From assembly GCA_029552745.1 (NCBI GenBank), contig JAKPDK010000169.1, positions 1-64,000 of the forward strand: a stretch of 64,000 bases of DNA. The letters run 5' to 3'. Positions within the stretch are counted from its first letter, which is position 1; the number at the start of each line of letters is the position of its first letter. Origin of the DNA: Candidatus Hydrogenedentota bacterium (lineage in GTDB: Bacteria > Hydrogenedentota > Hydrogenedentia > Hydrogenedentales > SLHB01). The translations under genes and the position numbers were made by a program. The notes under the pieces are model-generated. The model was not told where the DNA came from. It ran no database searches and saw only the letters and a list, made by a program, of their open reading frames with translations. Positions 10,021 through 18,593 of the stretch are shown in pieces.

Positions 10021-10343
10021 TGTATAAGTCCAATACGTTAGGTACTTTCTGTTGTGTTGGGCGATGAATTGGAGAGAAGGTTTTCCATGAAACTAATTAA
10101 AGGAAAAGCACCGAGGCGTTGCATCCGGAGTAAGTTGAAGCCATTCACGAAACCCTTTGGCACTGCAGCGAGGAAACAGATCAGACTTATACGCTCGGTT
10201 GTCATTGCGAGGAGCGGAGTCTTCGAAGCGACGAAGCAATCCCCTCAACCGCGCAGCGCAAGGGAACATCGGGCAAGGTCATCCCCTCATTCCCGGGGGA
10301 TTGCCACGTCGTGCCTAACGGCACTCCTCGCAATGACAACCTG
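10021..10343 (+). repeat. Interspersed repeat, copy 1
   Basis: The copy opens with TGTATAAGTCCAATACG and continues through a short frame that encodes LDEQLKRR-like residues (here LGDELERRFSMKLIKGKAP). A hairpin module follows, opening with GTCATTGCGAGGAG and closing with CTCCTCGCAATGAC. The same order of parts is found at about 11241 (reverse), 21470, 32078 and 62435. Confidence 0.85.
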
Positions 10344-10523
10344 AAGTCGCAGCGCAAGAGGGAGTTGCCCCTCCGCGGCTCCTAGCAATGACAACCTGAG
10401 GTAATGGACGTAACAGGGCTGTTCTGAACATAGTAGGGGCAACCCCCGTGATTGCCCAACGCTAGCGCCCCGGCACGCCCGGGCAGTACGGATGCGAGAG
10501 TCTTTGGAGCCTGTTCTAATCTT

Positions 10524-10671
10524 CCGTTCCCCCCGTCCGAGGGGATACATACCCCATCCCCCGGATATCACCCAGCTGGATACCGTTCCCCCCCGTGTAC
10601 GGGGGATACAAGGTTCGCGAACTATGAGTTCCAAAGAGATCATCCGTTCCCCCGGCGTGCGGGGGAATACA
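10524..10671. CRISPR. CRISPR-like mini-array, type I-E-like repeats
   Basis: Three repeats begin CCGTTCCCCC and end GGGGATAC or GGGGAATAC, at 10524-10550, 10583-10610 and 10644-10671. The two intervening segments are 32 and 33 bases and do not resemble each other. This is the geometry of type I-E arrays (28-29 base repeats, 32-33 base spacers), and the reverse complement of the third repeat resembles I-E repeats. Repeats differ from one another, and no cas gene is in the window. A still more worn unit may sit at 10464-10491. GC-rich palindromic repeats of another kind are the alternative. Confidence 0.45.
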
Positions 10672-10754
10672 GGGGGGCTGAACCGTGCGACGGGGGCGTG
10701 GTAGGGGCGAGGCATGCCTCGCCCGTCTTCTCCCCTTTCCCCGTCCCCCGCGCT

Positions 10755-10893
10755 GTCATTGCGAGGAGCGAGTCTTCGAAGCGACGAAGCAATCCCCTCA
10801 ACCGCGCAGCGCAAGGGAACATCGGGCAAGGTCATCCCCGAATTCCTGAGGGGATTGCCACGTCGTGCCTAACGGCACTCCTCGCAATGACAA
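10755..10893 (+). repeat. Hairpin module, second direct copy
   Basis: This stretch repeats 10197-10343 nearly base for base, starting at GTCATTGCGAGGAGCG and running through ATCGGGCAAGGTCATCCCC to CTCCTCGCAATGACAAC. Differences are a handful of substitutions and small indels. It lacks the leader part that precedes the module in copy 1, so only the hairpin half was duplicated here. Confidence 0.85.
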
Positions 10894-10948
10894 CGTGAGG
10901 ACGCAGCGCAAGAGGGCGTCGCACACGGTTGCGAACTTTCCAAACTAC

Positions 10949-11241
10949 CTAAGGGGATTGCCACGTCGTGCCTGCGGCACTCCTCGCAATGACAACCTGA
11001 AGACGTAGCGCAAGAGGGCGTCTTACCTGTGGCACTCCTCGCAATGACAGGGAGCAAGCCATAGCGCAATAGGAGGGAAAAACAAGTAATCTTAAGTGGT
11101 CAAAGCGGTTCGTAAATAATTCAAGCGTACCTCGGAAATGCCCTGCGTCGGTGCCTTTCTTTTGATGACCTTTATACAACGTCCTCTCTTCAATTGCTCA
11201 TCCAACCTAACAAAAGGTGCCAAAGGTACTGGACTTGTACA
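10949..11241 (-). repeat. Interspersed repeat, copy 2 (inverted)
   Basis: Read on the minus strand, this begins TGTACAAGTCCAGTACC and carries the same short frame (PVPLAPFVRLDEQLKRG), then ends in the GTCATTGCGAGGAG hairpin half. With copy 1 it forms a bracket of opposite-facing repeats around the island. It reaches to within about 70 bases of the symporter start. Confidence 0.85.
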
Positions 11242-11312
11242 GGGGTTGGACAAACCGAAAGAAAATCACGTATTATCAGCCCGTTTTACAGTCCATGAAA
11301 GGGGTTATAGCG

Positions 11313-12770
11313 ATGAAAGAAATCCTGCTAGGGCTATATGTTGTCGTTTTGCTTTTCAGTGGTGTCTATGCTGCTCGCCATACCAAGACCTTAGACGGTT
11401 TTTTTCTGGGAGGGCGGAGCCTGGGACCTTGGCTTTCGGCGTTTGCTTACGGAACAACCTATTTTAGTGCTGTTATCTTCATAGGATATGCCGGCAAGGT
11501 CGGTTGGGGATTTGGCATGGCCGCCTTATGGGTTGCTTTGGGCAATACACTTATCGGCAGCGCCTTATCTTGGCTGGTTTTGGCAAAACCCACTCGGCGC
11601 ATGACAGAACAGTTGAATGCGATGACGATGCCGGAGTTTCTTGCCGCTCGCTATGAATCTCCTTACTTAAAGCACTTCGCAGCCCTCATCATTTTCGTAT
11701 TCCTAATCCCGTATTCGGCGTCGGTCTATATGGGCTTGAGTTATCTCTTCGAACATGTTTTCTTTCTGTCGTATTCAAGCGCTGTCGTGCTCATGGCCGT
11801 TTTTACGGCGATTTACTTGATTGTCGGCGGGTACCGTGCGATCGCGATGGCTGATGTGATTCAAGGATCCTTGATGATTGGGGGCGTCTTCGTCTTGGTG
11901 TATTTTGTATTGGGAGCACCTGAAGTAAATGGTCTTGCAAATGCGATCGAGAAACTGCGAGCGATCGATCCCAAGTTGGTTTCGCCTTCCGGTCCCCCGG
12001 GATGGATTGCTATTGGCTCGTTGGTGCTCCTCACCAGTTTGGGGCCCTGGGGACTTCCCCAGATGGTACAAAAGTTTTATGCCATCAAAAATGATGCCGT
12101 TGTGCGGTCAGCCTCCGTTGTTGCCACCTTGTTTGCCTTGGTGATAACGTTCGGCGCCTATTTTGCAGGTAGTTTAACCCGCCTGTTCTTTTCACAAATG
12201 CCACTTGATGCGGTCACGGGCAAACCCAACCCTGACCTTTTGATTCCTCAGATCATCATCAAAACCCTGCCGGAGTGGGGATCGGCTTTGATTCTTTTGC
12301 TGGTGCTCTCGGCGTCCATGTCCACGCTCTCTTCGCTGGTGTTGGTATCGAGTTCTGCCGTAGCGATTGACCTGCTCCCCGCAAGGCAACAACATCAGAA
12401 AGTGCTGTGGATGCGGATTCTTTGCGCTGTTTTTATCCTGTTTTCAGTCGTGACTGCTCTTAAGCCACCGTCCATTATTTTAAGTCTAATGGCAATATCC
12501 TGGGGTACAGTAGCCGGGGCATTTTTAGCACCCTATCTTTATGGGCTGTTCTTTCCCAAAGGAACCGCTGCCGCCGCTTGGGTATGTGCCCTGCTTGGGT
12601 TAGCCATTTCCACGGGGGGATCGATTTATTTCAAACTGGATCCTTCTAAGACCCCCTTGCTGGGGTCACTAGCCATGCTGATCCCGCTGGTTGTTTTCCC
12701 TCTGGTAAGTCTGGTAACGCCCAGGGTGAGCAAGGAACAGATGTCGAAGCTCTTCCCGAAAATCGAATAA
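11313..12770 (+). CDS. Sodium:solute symporter (SSS family)
   Basis: This 485-residue membrane protein has about 13 hydrophobic segments and the SSS family hallmarks: DGFFLGGRSLGPW near the start, then a TTYFSAVIFIGYAG helix and the VGGYRAIAMADVIQG segment. The family imports sugars, amino acids, pantothenate or similar solutes with Na+; which one is not readable. I place the start at ATG 11313, which has GAAAGGGG about nine bases upstream. An upstream in-frame extension runs back into repeat copy 2 and is not credible. ATG 11295 is a weaker alternative. Confidence 0.85.
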   Translation: MKEILLGLYVVVLLFSGVYAARHTKTLDGFFLGGRSLGPWLSAFAYGTTYFSAVIFIGYAGKVGWGFGMAALWVALGNTLIGSALSWLVLAKPTRRMTEQLNAMTMPEFLAARYESPYLKHFAALIIFVFLIPYSASVYMGLSYLFEHVFFLSYSSAVVLMAVFTAIYLIVGGYRAIAMADVIQGSLMIGGVFVLVYFVLGAPEVNGLANAIEKLRAIDPKLVSPSGPPGWIAIGSLVLLTSLGPWGLPQMVQKFYAIKNDAVVRSASVVATLFALVITFGAYFAGSLTRLFFSQMPLDAVTGKPNPDLLIPQIIIKTLPEWGSALILLLVLSASMSTLSSLVLVSSSAVAIDLLPARQQHQKVLWMRILCAVFILFSVVTALKPPSIILSLMAISWGTVAGAFLAPYLYGLFFPKGTAAAAWVCALLGLAISTGGSIYFKLDPSKTPLLGSLAMLIPLVVFPLVSLVTPRVSKEQMSKLFPKIE

Positions 12771-12821
12771 AACGGGACACCATCCTTCGGAAAGATATGA
12801 AACCAACCCCCTAAAAACACT

Positions 12822-12855
12822 GCGGGCAAAACCTTATGCTGAAGGCTTTGCCCGC
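12822..12855. terminator. Bidirectional intrinsic terminator between symporter and groEL
   Basis: A long stem formed by GCGGGCAAA and TTTGCCCGC with an inner CCTT/AAGG pair lies between the two convergent genes. On the minus strand it is followed by GTGTTTTTAGG, so it most clearly serves groEL; it may also stop the symporter transcript. Confidence 0.7.
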
Positions 12856-12892
12856 CTATGTTTCTTAACAAACGTGCGATTGACCCTGCAAA

Positions 12893-14515
12893 TCAGTCAA
12901 AGTCGTGCGATGGAGCCGGCGGCCCGCTCTGTTTCTTCTTCTTCTCCGGCAAATCGGTGACAAGACACTCGGTGGTAATAAACACACTAGCAACGCTAAC
13001 GGCATTCTGCAACGCGGATCGCACCACCTTTGCCGGATCAATGATGCCGGCTTTCACTAAATCTTCGAACTCGCCAGTCGCTGCGTTGTAACCGTGTCCG
13101 AACTTCATATCGCTGACTTTTTCCACCGTGGTGGAGCCATCGAGACCAGCGTTTGATGCAATCGTAAACAACGGAGAAGACAGTGCTTTACGGACGATGT
13201 TCGCACCGATCGCCTCATCCCCTTCGAGGTTCAGCTCATCAATCTTCTTGCGGGCACTCAAGAAAATCAACCCACCGCCCGGCACAAACCCTTCCTCAAT
13301 GGCGGCACGGGTTGCATTGAGTGCGTCGTCCGTGCGGGCTTTCTTTTCTTTCAATTCTACTTCGGTTGCGGCTCCGACCCGAATGACCGCGACGCCGCCC
13401 GCCAACTTCGCGAGACGTTCCTGCAATTTTTCCCGATCGTAATCGGACGTCGTGGTTTCTATTGCCTTCCGTATGGTCTCGCAACGCGCCAAGATATCCT
13501 TCTTCGAACCGGCACCTTCGATGATAGTGGTGTCGTCCTTGGTGATCTCGACGCGTTTGGCACGACCGAGCTCTTTTAGTTCCACATGCTCGAGTTTTTT
13601 GCCCAAATCTTCAGAGATGAACAAGCCGCCGGTCAAAATAGCGATGTCGCGCATGATCTCTTTGCGCCGATCGCCAAATGCTGGGGCTTTAACGGCAGCC
13701 ACTTTCAACACGCCGCGAATCTTGTTCACGACCAACGTCGCCAATGCTTCTCCCTCAACGTCTTCGGCAATAATCAACAAGGGTTTGCCGGAACCGGCGA
13801 GGTTTTGAAGCAACGGCAGCATATCCTGGATGGAACTGATTTTTTTCTCATGAACGAGGATATAGCAATCTTCCAAAACCGCGGTCATATTCTCCGGGTC
13901 GGTGACGAAATAGGGCGACAGGTAACCGCGGTCGAACTGCATACCTTGCACCACTTCCAATTCGGTTTTTAGCCCTTTGCCCTCTTCAATAGTGACGACC
14001 CCATCTTCCCCGACCTTTTCAATGGCATCGGCAATCATCTTTCCAATTTCTGCATCACCATTTGCAGAAACCGTGGCAACATGGACGATGTCGTCCGTGT
14101 TCCGCACTTTCTTACTGTTGTCTTTGATATAGTCCAGCACGGCAGCCAACGCCTTTTCCATGCCCCGTTTCAGGTGCATCACATTTGCACCGGCTGTCAC
14201 GTGCTTAAACCCTTCGTGAATCATGGCTTGAGCGAGTACCGTTGCCGTCGTCGTACCATCTCCTGCCACGTCGTGGGTCTTGCTTGCTGCCTGACGCAGC
14301 ATGCGGGCCCCCATATTCTCGAAGGGATTCGGCAAGTCGATCTCTTTTGCAACCGTTACGCCGTCTTTGGTGATGTTGGGCGCCCCATAGGACTTTTCAA
14401 GCACCACATTACGTCCCTTGGGTCCTAAGGTCGCCTTTACGGCATTTGCGAGCACATCGGCGCCGCGAATCAAAGCGCTACGTGCCTCTTCGTCGAAAAT
14501 CAGTTGCTTCGGCAT
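12893..14515 (-). CDS. groEL: Chaperonin GroEL
   Basis: This 540-residue protein aligns along its whole length with the 60-kDa chaperonin. Visible signatures are [17 protein letters not shown], the [12 protein letters not shown] nucleotide motif and the [12 protein letters not shown] segment near the C-terminus. It would fold client proteins as a double ring in the cytoplasm. The tail is a lysine-rich [16 protein letters not shown] instead of the usual Gly-Gly-Met repeats. No groES lies upstream or downstream, so its partner must be encoded elsewhere. AAAGGAG precedes the ATG. Control by HrcA is indicated by the CIRCE element ahead. Confidence 0.97.
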   Translation of the reverse strand: MPKQLIFDEEARSALIRGADVLANAVKATLGPKGRNVVLEKSYGAPNITKDGVTVAKEIDLPNPFENMGARMLRQAASKTHDVAGDGTTTATVLAQAMIHEGFKHVTAGANVMHLKRGMEKALAAVLDYIKDNSKKVRNTDDIVHVATVSANGDAEIGKMIADAIEKVGEDGVVTIEEGKGLKTELEVVQGMQFDRGYLSPYFVTDPENMTAVLEDCYILVHEKKISSIQDMLPLLQNLAGSGKPLLIIAEDVEGEALATLVVNKIRGVLKVAAVKAPAFGDRRKEIMRDIAILTGGLFISEDLGKKLEHVELKELGRAKRVEITKDDTTIIEGAGSKKDILARCETIRKAIETTTSDYDREKLQERLAKLAGGVAVIRVGAATEVELKEKKARTDDALNATRAAIEEGFVPGGGLIFLSARKKIDELNLEGDEAIGANIVRKALSSPLFTIASNAGLDGSTTVEKVSDMKFGHGYNAATGEFEDLVKAGIIDPAKVVRSALQNAVSVASVFITTECLVTDLPEKKKKQSGPPAPSHDFD

Positions 14516-14595
14516 ATGACACCATCTCCTTTCGCTTTACCCATATTGTTATTGTAAGTTTCCGCCAAGTATTTGAGTAACGACGCGCGCGGTGT

Positions 14596-14622
14596 TTAGC
14601 ACTCGATGTTAGTGAGTGCTAA
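14596..14622. promoter_or_regulatory. CIRCE operator (HrcA site)
   Basis: TTAGCACTC, nine bases and GAGTGCTAA match the CIRCE consensus without a mismatch. It overlaps the expected transcription start of groEL, which is where HrcA repression is known to act. Confidence 0.97.
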
Positions 14623-14631
14623 CAACACCAA

Positions 14632-14660
14632 ATAGTATCACATATCTCGACTCATGTCAA
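14632..14660 (-). promoter_or_regulatory. Sigma-70 promoter of groEL
   Basis: On the minus strand TTGACA and TACTAT are separated by 17 bases, and the predicted start falls at the edge of the CIRCE operator. Confidence 0.85.
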
Positions 14661-14777
14661 GTGGGAGGAACACCAGAAAGGGAAAATGATAAGTGCTTAA
14701 TTCACAATTAGTTAACTATGTAAATACGGCAAAATATCCGTGGATAATCTGCGGAGATTAACCTAAACATTATCGCC

Positions 14778-15362
14778 TTAATTTGCAGTCGATTCAATTG
14801 TTTTGAGTAACTCATCCGCCGTGATTTCTTCAAACCATTCTTTAACCATCTTAAGCTCTTTGTTCAAAACAAAGGTTGCGGGTAGAGCCCCGTCCCATGA
14901 GGTCTCTAGCCCTAGCACATAAACCAATTCATCCGGCGATCCAATAGCGGCAAAATACACTGGAAAAGGCACTTGGTGTTTTTCCATCAAAGCTTTGACT
15001 GCGCCGTCAGGGTCGCTCATGACAACCACACTTATCAAACGCACTTTGGTCTTGTCTGCACTTTGATAGAAACGGACAAATTCCGGAATTTCATGAACAC
15101 ACGGAGGACACCAGGTCGCCCAGACGTTGATGACGGTGAAATCGGAAGGTTGAGACTTTAGAAGTTTCCCCAGTTCCTCGGGGCTGGTACGAACTAACTC
15201 CCCCACGGCTAGCTTTTCCGCATTGGAGGACGAAGTGCGAGCCTGCTGATGGCAGGATACAAAGAGAACCGCAATTCCAATGTACAACCCAACAAGAAAG
15301 TTGCGGCAGAACCGTAACGATCTGCCGCAACCTGTTTTTCTTAAGTCTTGGCGAGAGCTCAT
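14778..15362 (-). CDS. TlpA-like thiol-disulfide oxidoreductase, membrane-anchored
   Basis: This is a 194-residue thioredoxin-fold protein with the active site WCPPC (Cys85 and Cys88) and the cis-proline segment LPATFVLN. An N-terminal hydrophobic stretch ends in a cysteine (Cys37) that may be a weak lipobox. TlpA/ResA-like proteins reduce disulfides outside the membrane, for example in cytochrome c maturation. The ATG overlaps the TGA of the preceding redoxin gene (ATGA), so the two are translationally coupled. Reading further upstream would run into that gene. Confidence 0.85.
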   Translation of the reverse strand: MSSRQDLRKTGCGRSLRFCRNFLVGLYIGIAVLFVSCHQQARTSSSNAEKLAVGELVRTSPEELGKLLKSQPSDFTVINVWATWCPPCVHEIPEFVRFYQSADKTKVRLISVVVMSDPDGAVKALMEKHQVPFPVYFAAIGSPDELVYVLGLETSWDGALPATFVLNKELKMVKEWFEEITADELLKTIESTAN

Positions 15363-15991
15363 TGCGCTTTCTTTTCGGCACGCTTGATGGTGCAACCCCA
15401 CACTTTCACTTCGCTGGGTTCGACGGGTTTTCCCGCAAGCGTTTTGTCAATCGCATTGCGTAAATATTCGGTTTCGCCCTTCTTATCAGGCTCTTTGCGA
15501 TCGTCGAATGGGCCGTGGTACACCAGCACCAATTCTTTGTTTAATACATAAAACTCGGGCGTGCGTGTCGCGCCCACCATGTCAGCGTAAACGTTGCCTT
15601 CGTCTTTCAAAATGGGAAACGGTAATTTATTCTCTTCGGCGTATTTCTTTATCTCTTCGACAGTAGTCTTGAAGTGGGAGTCGATGGACAAGAAAACGAC
15701 GTCCTTTCCTTCATAGCTTTTTGCCAGCTCCGCCAAATGGGGATCGACCCCCCGTGAATAGGGACATTCTTGGGAACTGAAATCCAGAACCACCACCTTC
15801 CCCTCTAAATTGTTCAACGCGTATTCTTTTCCATTGTAATCCTTTAGAACAAAGGCGGGTAACTCGTCTCCAGGGCGAGGTTTCGGTGCGGGGGTCGATT
15901 CCTGCGCAGATACGGGAAACGCCACGCAGAAACAGAAAACCGCAGCTAAAGCCAAACTGACAAAACTTACGCCGATTTTCGATTTGCTCAT
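15359..15991 (-). CDS. Exported redoxin (AhpC/TSA-like) with a CxxS site
   Basis: This 210-residue protein has a signal peptide cleaved near VSAQ. It has a thioredoxin/peroxiredoxin fold with ECPYSRG as its active site: Cys76 is kept while the second position is Ser79. CxxS forms are seen in single-cysteine thioredoxin-like proteins, so it may act as a peroxidase or a mixed-disulfide carrier. It forms a two-gene unit with the TlpA-like protein, suggesting a redox pair in the periplasm. AAGGAGGA precedes the ATG. Confidence 0.8.
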   Translation of the reverse strand: MSKSKIGVSFVSLALAAVFCFCVAFPVSAQESTPAPKPRPGDELPAFVLKDYNGKEYALNNLEGKVVVLDFSSQECPYSRGVDPHLAELAKSYEGKDVVFLSIDSHFKTTVEEIKKYAEENKLPFPILKDEGNVYADMVGATRTPEFYVLNKELVLVYHGPFDDRKEPDKKGETEYLRNAIDKTLAGKPVEPSEVKVWGCTIKRAEKKAQ

Positions 15992-16084
15992 AATCTTTCC
16001 TCCTTCTTGGTTTGTTCACCCATGCAATTTAAGAAACACCTTCGAATTGATGTTTTATTGCCGAGTAAACAGTGACCCCCTTTT

Positions 16085-17464
16085 TCATTTCCCAATGCAA
16101 AAAGATGAAAAGATCCGATCCAAAATCTCGTCCGTAGCCGTTTCTCCTGTGATCTCTCCTAGGGCATGCAGACTTTCCCGCAAGTCGATACTCAAAAACT
16201 CGGGAGATGCCGAGAAATTTTCCAGCAGACGCGTAAGCGCCTCCGAAGCCCGTCTCAGGCTGTCTCGCTGATGGGCTCGGGTGACTATGGCACTCGTCTG
16301 GACGGTCTCCACGTTACCGACGAGCAGTTCGGTCAACTGCTTCTCCAATAGAGAAAGATTCTCTCGGGTCTTAGCAGAAACCGAGACAGTGCCGGCAAAC
16401 TCTTTCGTCCACGGAGGTATTTCAACATGGCGAACAAGGTCGGCTTTGTTGATAACACAAAGGGCTGGAACGTTCCGTTGAATAATGGTTTCAGCTATCT
16501 CAGCATCGTGGGTTCTGTCCGAATCGGCAGCATCGATTACAAAAAGTACAGCGTCCGCATTTTCCAGGGTGCTTTGGGCGGCTTGAACGCCGAGCCTCTC
16601 CACCTCATCTTCCGTCGCACGCAGACCCGCCGTATCGATAAGGCGCATCGGTACGCCACACAACGAAACGGTTTCTTCAATCAGATCTCGCGTAGTGCCC
16701 GGATGGGATGTGACAATGGCGCGGGCATCTCGCAATAGCGCGTTGAAAAGGCTGGACTTGCCGACATTGGGCTTTCCCACGATGGAGACTCGGGCGCCTT
16801 CTCGTATTACCCGTCCGGCGTTTGCCGTTGCCAGAAGCTCCCACATACGAGCGCGGCAACGCACGATTTTGGTTTTTAATTCTTCTGTAATAAGTTCTGG
16901 CAAATCCTCTTCAGGAAAGTCGATGGCCGCCTCCACGTGCGCCAAGGCTTCCGCCAGCTCGTCCCGCAGCTCATAGATAGTTCGCGAGAGTACCCCGTGG
17001 GCAGCGGCAGACGCGGCGCGCAGAGCAGCATCGGTTTGGGCGCGAATGCGGTCGATGACTGCCTCGGCTTGGACAAGGTCGATCCGTCCGTTCAAAAAGG
17101 CGCGTAATGTGAATTCCCCCGGACGGGCAAGACGTGCCCCCCGCGCAAGGACGAGATCCAAGACAGCCCGTAGCGCCGCGGTGCCCCCGTGACAGTTGAT
17201 CTCGACGACGTCTTCGCGCGTATAACTAAACGGCGCCCGCATCACGTGAACAAGGACTTCATCAATTGTGCCCTGCTCGCCTACAATTTCGCCGTGGAAG
17301 ACGCGTCCCGAATGGGTCCGGATATCTTTTTGACGCGAGGAAACGAAAATTGCCGCAACAATATCAATGGCTTTAGAACCACTGATACGGACGATGCCGA
17401 TGGCGGCTTCTCCCGGAGCGGTAGCAATCGCCGCGATAGTATCTTCAGGTTTCTTGAGGTTCAT
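16085..17464 (-). CDS. mnmE: tRNA modification GTPase MnmE
   Basis: This 459-residue GTPase, with MnmG, makes the cmnm5U34 modification of certain tRNAs. It begins MNLKKPEDTIAAIATAP, typical of the family. The G domain holds GKPNVGKSS (G1), DTAG (G3) and NKAD (G4), and the protein ends in the C-terminal FCIGK cysteine motif. I use ATG 17464; reading 50 codons further upstream would lie within jag. It overlaps the jag 3' end by 20 bases and is the last gene of the cluster. Confidence 0.95.
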   Translation of the reverse strand: MNLKKPEDTIAAIATAPGEAAIGIVRISGSKAIDIVAAIFVSSRQKDIRTHSGRVFHGEIVGEQGTIDEVLVHVMRAPFSYTREDVVEINCHGGTAALRAVLDLVLARGARLARPGEFTLRAFLNGRIDLVQAEAVIDRIRAQTDAALRAASAAAHGVLSRTIYELRDELAEALAHVEAAIDFPEEDLPELITEELKTKIVRCRARMWELLATANAGRVIREGARVSIVGKPNVGKSSLFNALLRDARAIVTSHPGTTRDLIEETVSLCGVPMRLIDTAGLRATEDEVERLGVQAAQSTLENADAVLFVIDAADSDRTHDAEIAETIIQRNVPALCVINKADLVRHVEIPPWTKEFAGTVSVSAKTRENLSLLEKQLTELLVGNVETVQTSAIVTRAHQRDSLRRASEALTRLLENFSASPEFLSIDLRESLHALGEITGETATDEILDRIFSSFCIGK

Positions 17465-18512
17465 CCTCGAAGGAAACCGCCTCCGCAGGTTGAGCGACAT
17501 CCGAAGGTGGCGTTTCCTGCTGCGCAGCGCCGCGTTGTCGGGTAGCCATATTTCTCCTTCCCCCTCCGCGCCGACGACGTTGCGGGGCGTTTCGTCGAGA
17601 CGGGGGACGTTCATTTTTCGGCGCTATAATGACACAACGGGACCCCGCTTCTCCCACGCTGAATGTTCGAACGTCCGGGTCATTTTGCAACGTGACATGG
17701 ATGATACGGCGTTCCTGTGGGCTCATGGGCTTTACACGGATACGCTTGCCGGTTTCTTTCGCCCGACGTGCCAAACGACGAGCCATGTCTTCGAGCGCAG
17801 CCTTTCTACGGTCCACATATCCCGCGATATCTACCAAAATCCGGTCTGGGGAATCCGCACTTTCCTCTGCATGTACCATGCGGTTGATGAGATATTGAAG
17901 GGCTTCAAGCGTTTTGCCTTTTCTACCAATTAGCAGGGAAGAGTCCGCTGATTCTACCGTGAGCAACAAATCCCCGCTTTCTAAAACGGCCGCTTGCACC
18001 GTCGCCTCAAACCCCATAAGTCGAATCATTTCTTCCAGGAGGGCACGGGCACGGTCCCCTTCTATCGATGGTTGCTCATCTTTTATTTTTTCTGCAGGTC
18101 TTGATACGTCTTCCTCCTGCGAAAAAGCTGCGTCATCATGGGTATTTGTTTCTTCTGTTTTTTCCTCTTCGTCAGCCGCGACAGTCTCGGCGGCAACAGA
18201 TTCGGAACTCCTGTTGCGCCTTTCCCGACGATGTGACCTGTTCCTATCCCGGCGCGATTTTCCTCCTTGTCGTGGAAGACGTCGGCTCGGTTTTGACGTC
18301 TCCTCGACAGGTTCCGGTGCCGCGGGTTTCTCATCGGGGAGATTTTCTGCCGTAACACGGACCTTGACGTCCCTTGCGCCGAATCCAAAGAAACCTTTGC
18401 TTCCCTCCTCTAAGATTTCGACATGAACTTCGTGGCGTTCCACGCCCAATTCCTGAAGAGCTTTCTGGATAGCCTCTTCCCTAGTACGTGCTGTCACCTC
18501 AACCGAACGCAT
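17445..18512 (-). CDS. jag: Jag/SpoIIIJ-associated single-stranded nucleic acid binding protein
   Basis: This 355-residue protein has a Jag_N domain (residues 1-52), a long acidic and basic linker, a KH domain with the LLIGRKGKTLEALQYL GxxG loop, and an R3H domain near RRIIHVTLQ. A basic tail rich in RRR blocks and a proline-rich end follow. It belongs to the RNA-binding proteins encoded beside yidC. Its longer, low-complexity linker makes it longer than the common 200-residue forms. The start codon is the only ATG giving an intact Jag_N domain. Confidence 0.92.
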   Translation of the reverse strand: MRSVEVTARTREEAIQKALQELGVERHEVHVEILEEGSKGFFGFGARDVKVRVTAENLPDEKPAAPEPVEETSKPSRRLPRQGGKSRRDRNRSHRRERRNRSSESVAAETVAADEEEKTEETNTHDDAAFSQEEDVSRPAEKIKDEQPSIEGDRARALLEEMIRLMGFEATVQAAVLESGDLLLTVESADSSLLIGRKGKTLEALQYLINRMVHAEESADSPDRILVDIAGYVDRRKAALEDMARRLARRAKETGKRIRVKPMSPQERRIIHVTLQNDPDVRTFSVGEAGSRCVIIAPKNERPPSRRNAPQRRRRGGGRRNMATRQRGAAQQETPPSDVAQPAEAVSFEDEPQET

Positions 18513-18593
18513 CTTTCACAACCTCCTGCTGGAACACGGCATCAAGTCGGTCCCCCTCCGGACGGAACCCTGTGGAAAACAATCCCCCAAAAA

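Larger units (their letters stand above)
9868..11312. other. Gene-free repeat island
   Basis: No convincing gene lies in this stretch. It holds two oppositely oriented copies of the interspersed repeat (from 10021 rightward and from 11241 leftward), two near-identical direct copies of a hairpin module (about 10197-10343 and 10755-10893), a CRISPR-like mini-array (10524-10671), and a perfect palindrome built on GGGCGAGGCATGCC near 10707. Open frames across it are low-complexity by-products of the repeats. Confidence 0.8.

Noticed and set aside
10452-10898. Open frames across the repeat island
   Set aside because: They are made of arginine/proline-rich translations of hairpin repeats and occur on both strands, which is typical of repeats and not of proteins.
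11217-11312. Upstream extension of the symporter
   Set aside because: It reads into repeat copy 2 and the better-supported start is ATG 11313 with its own ribosome-binding site.
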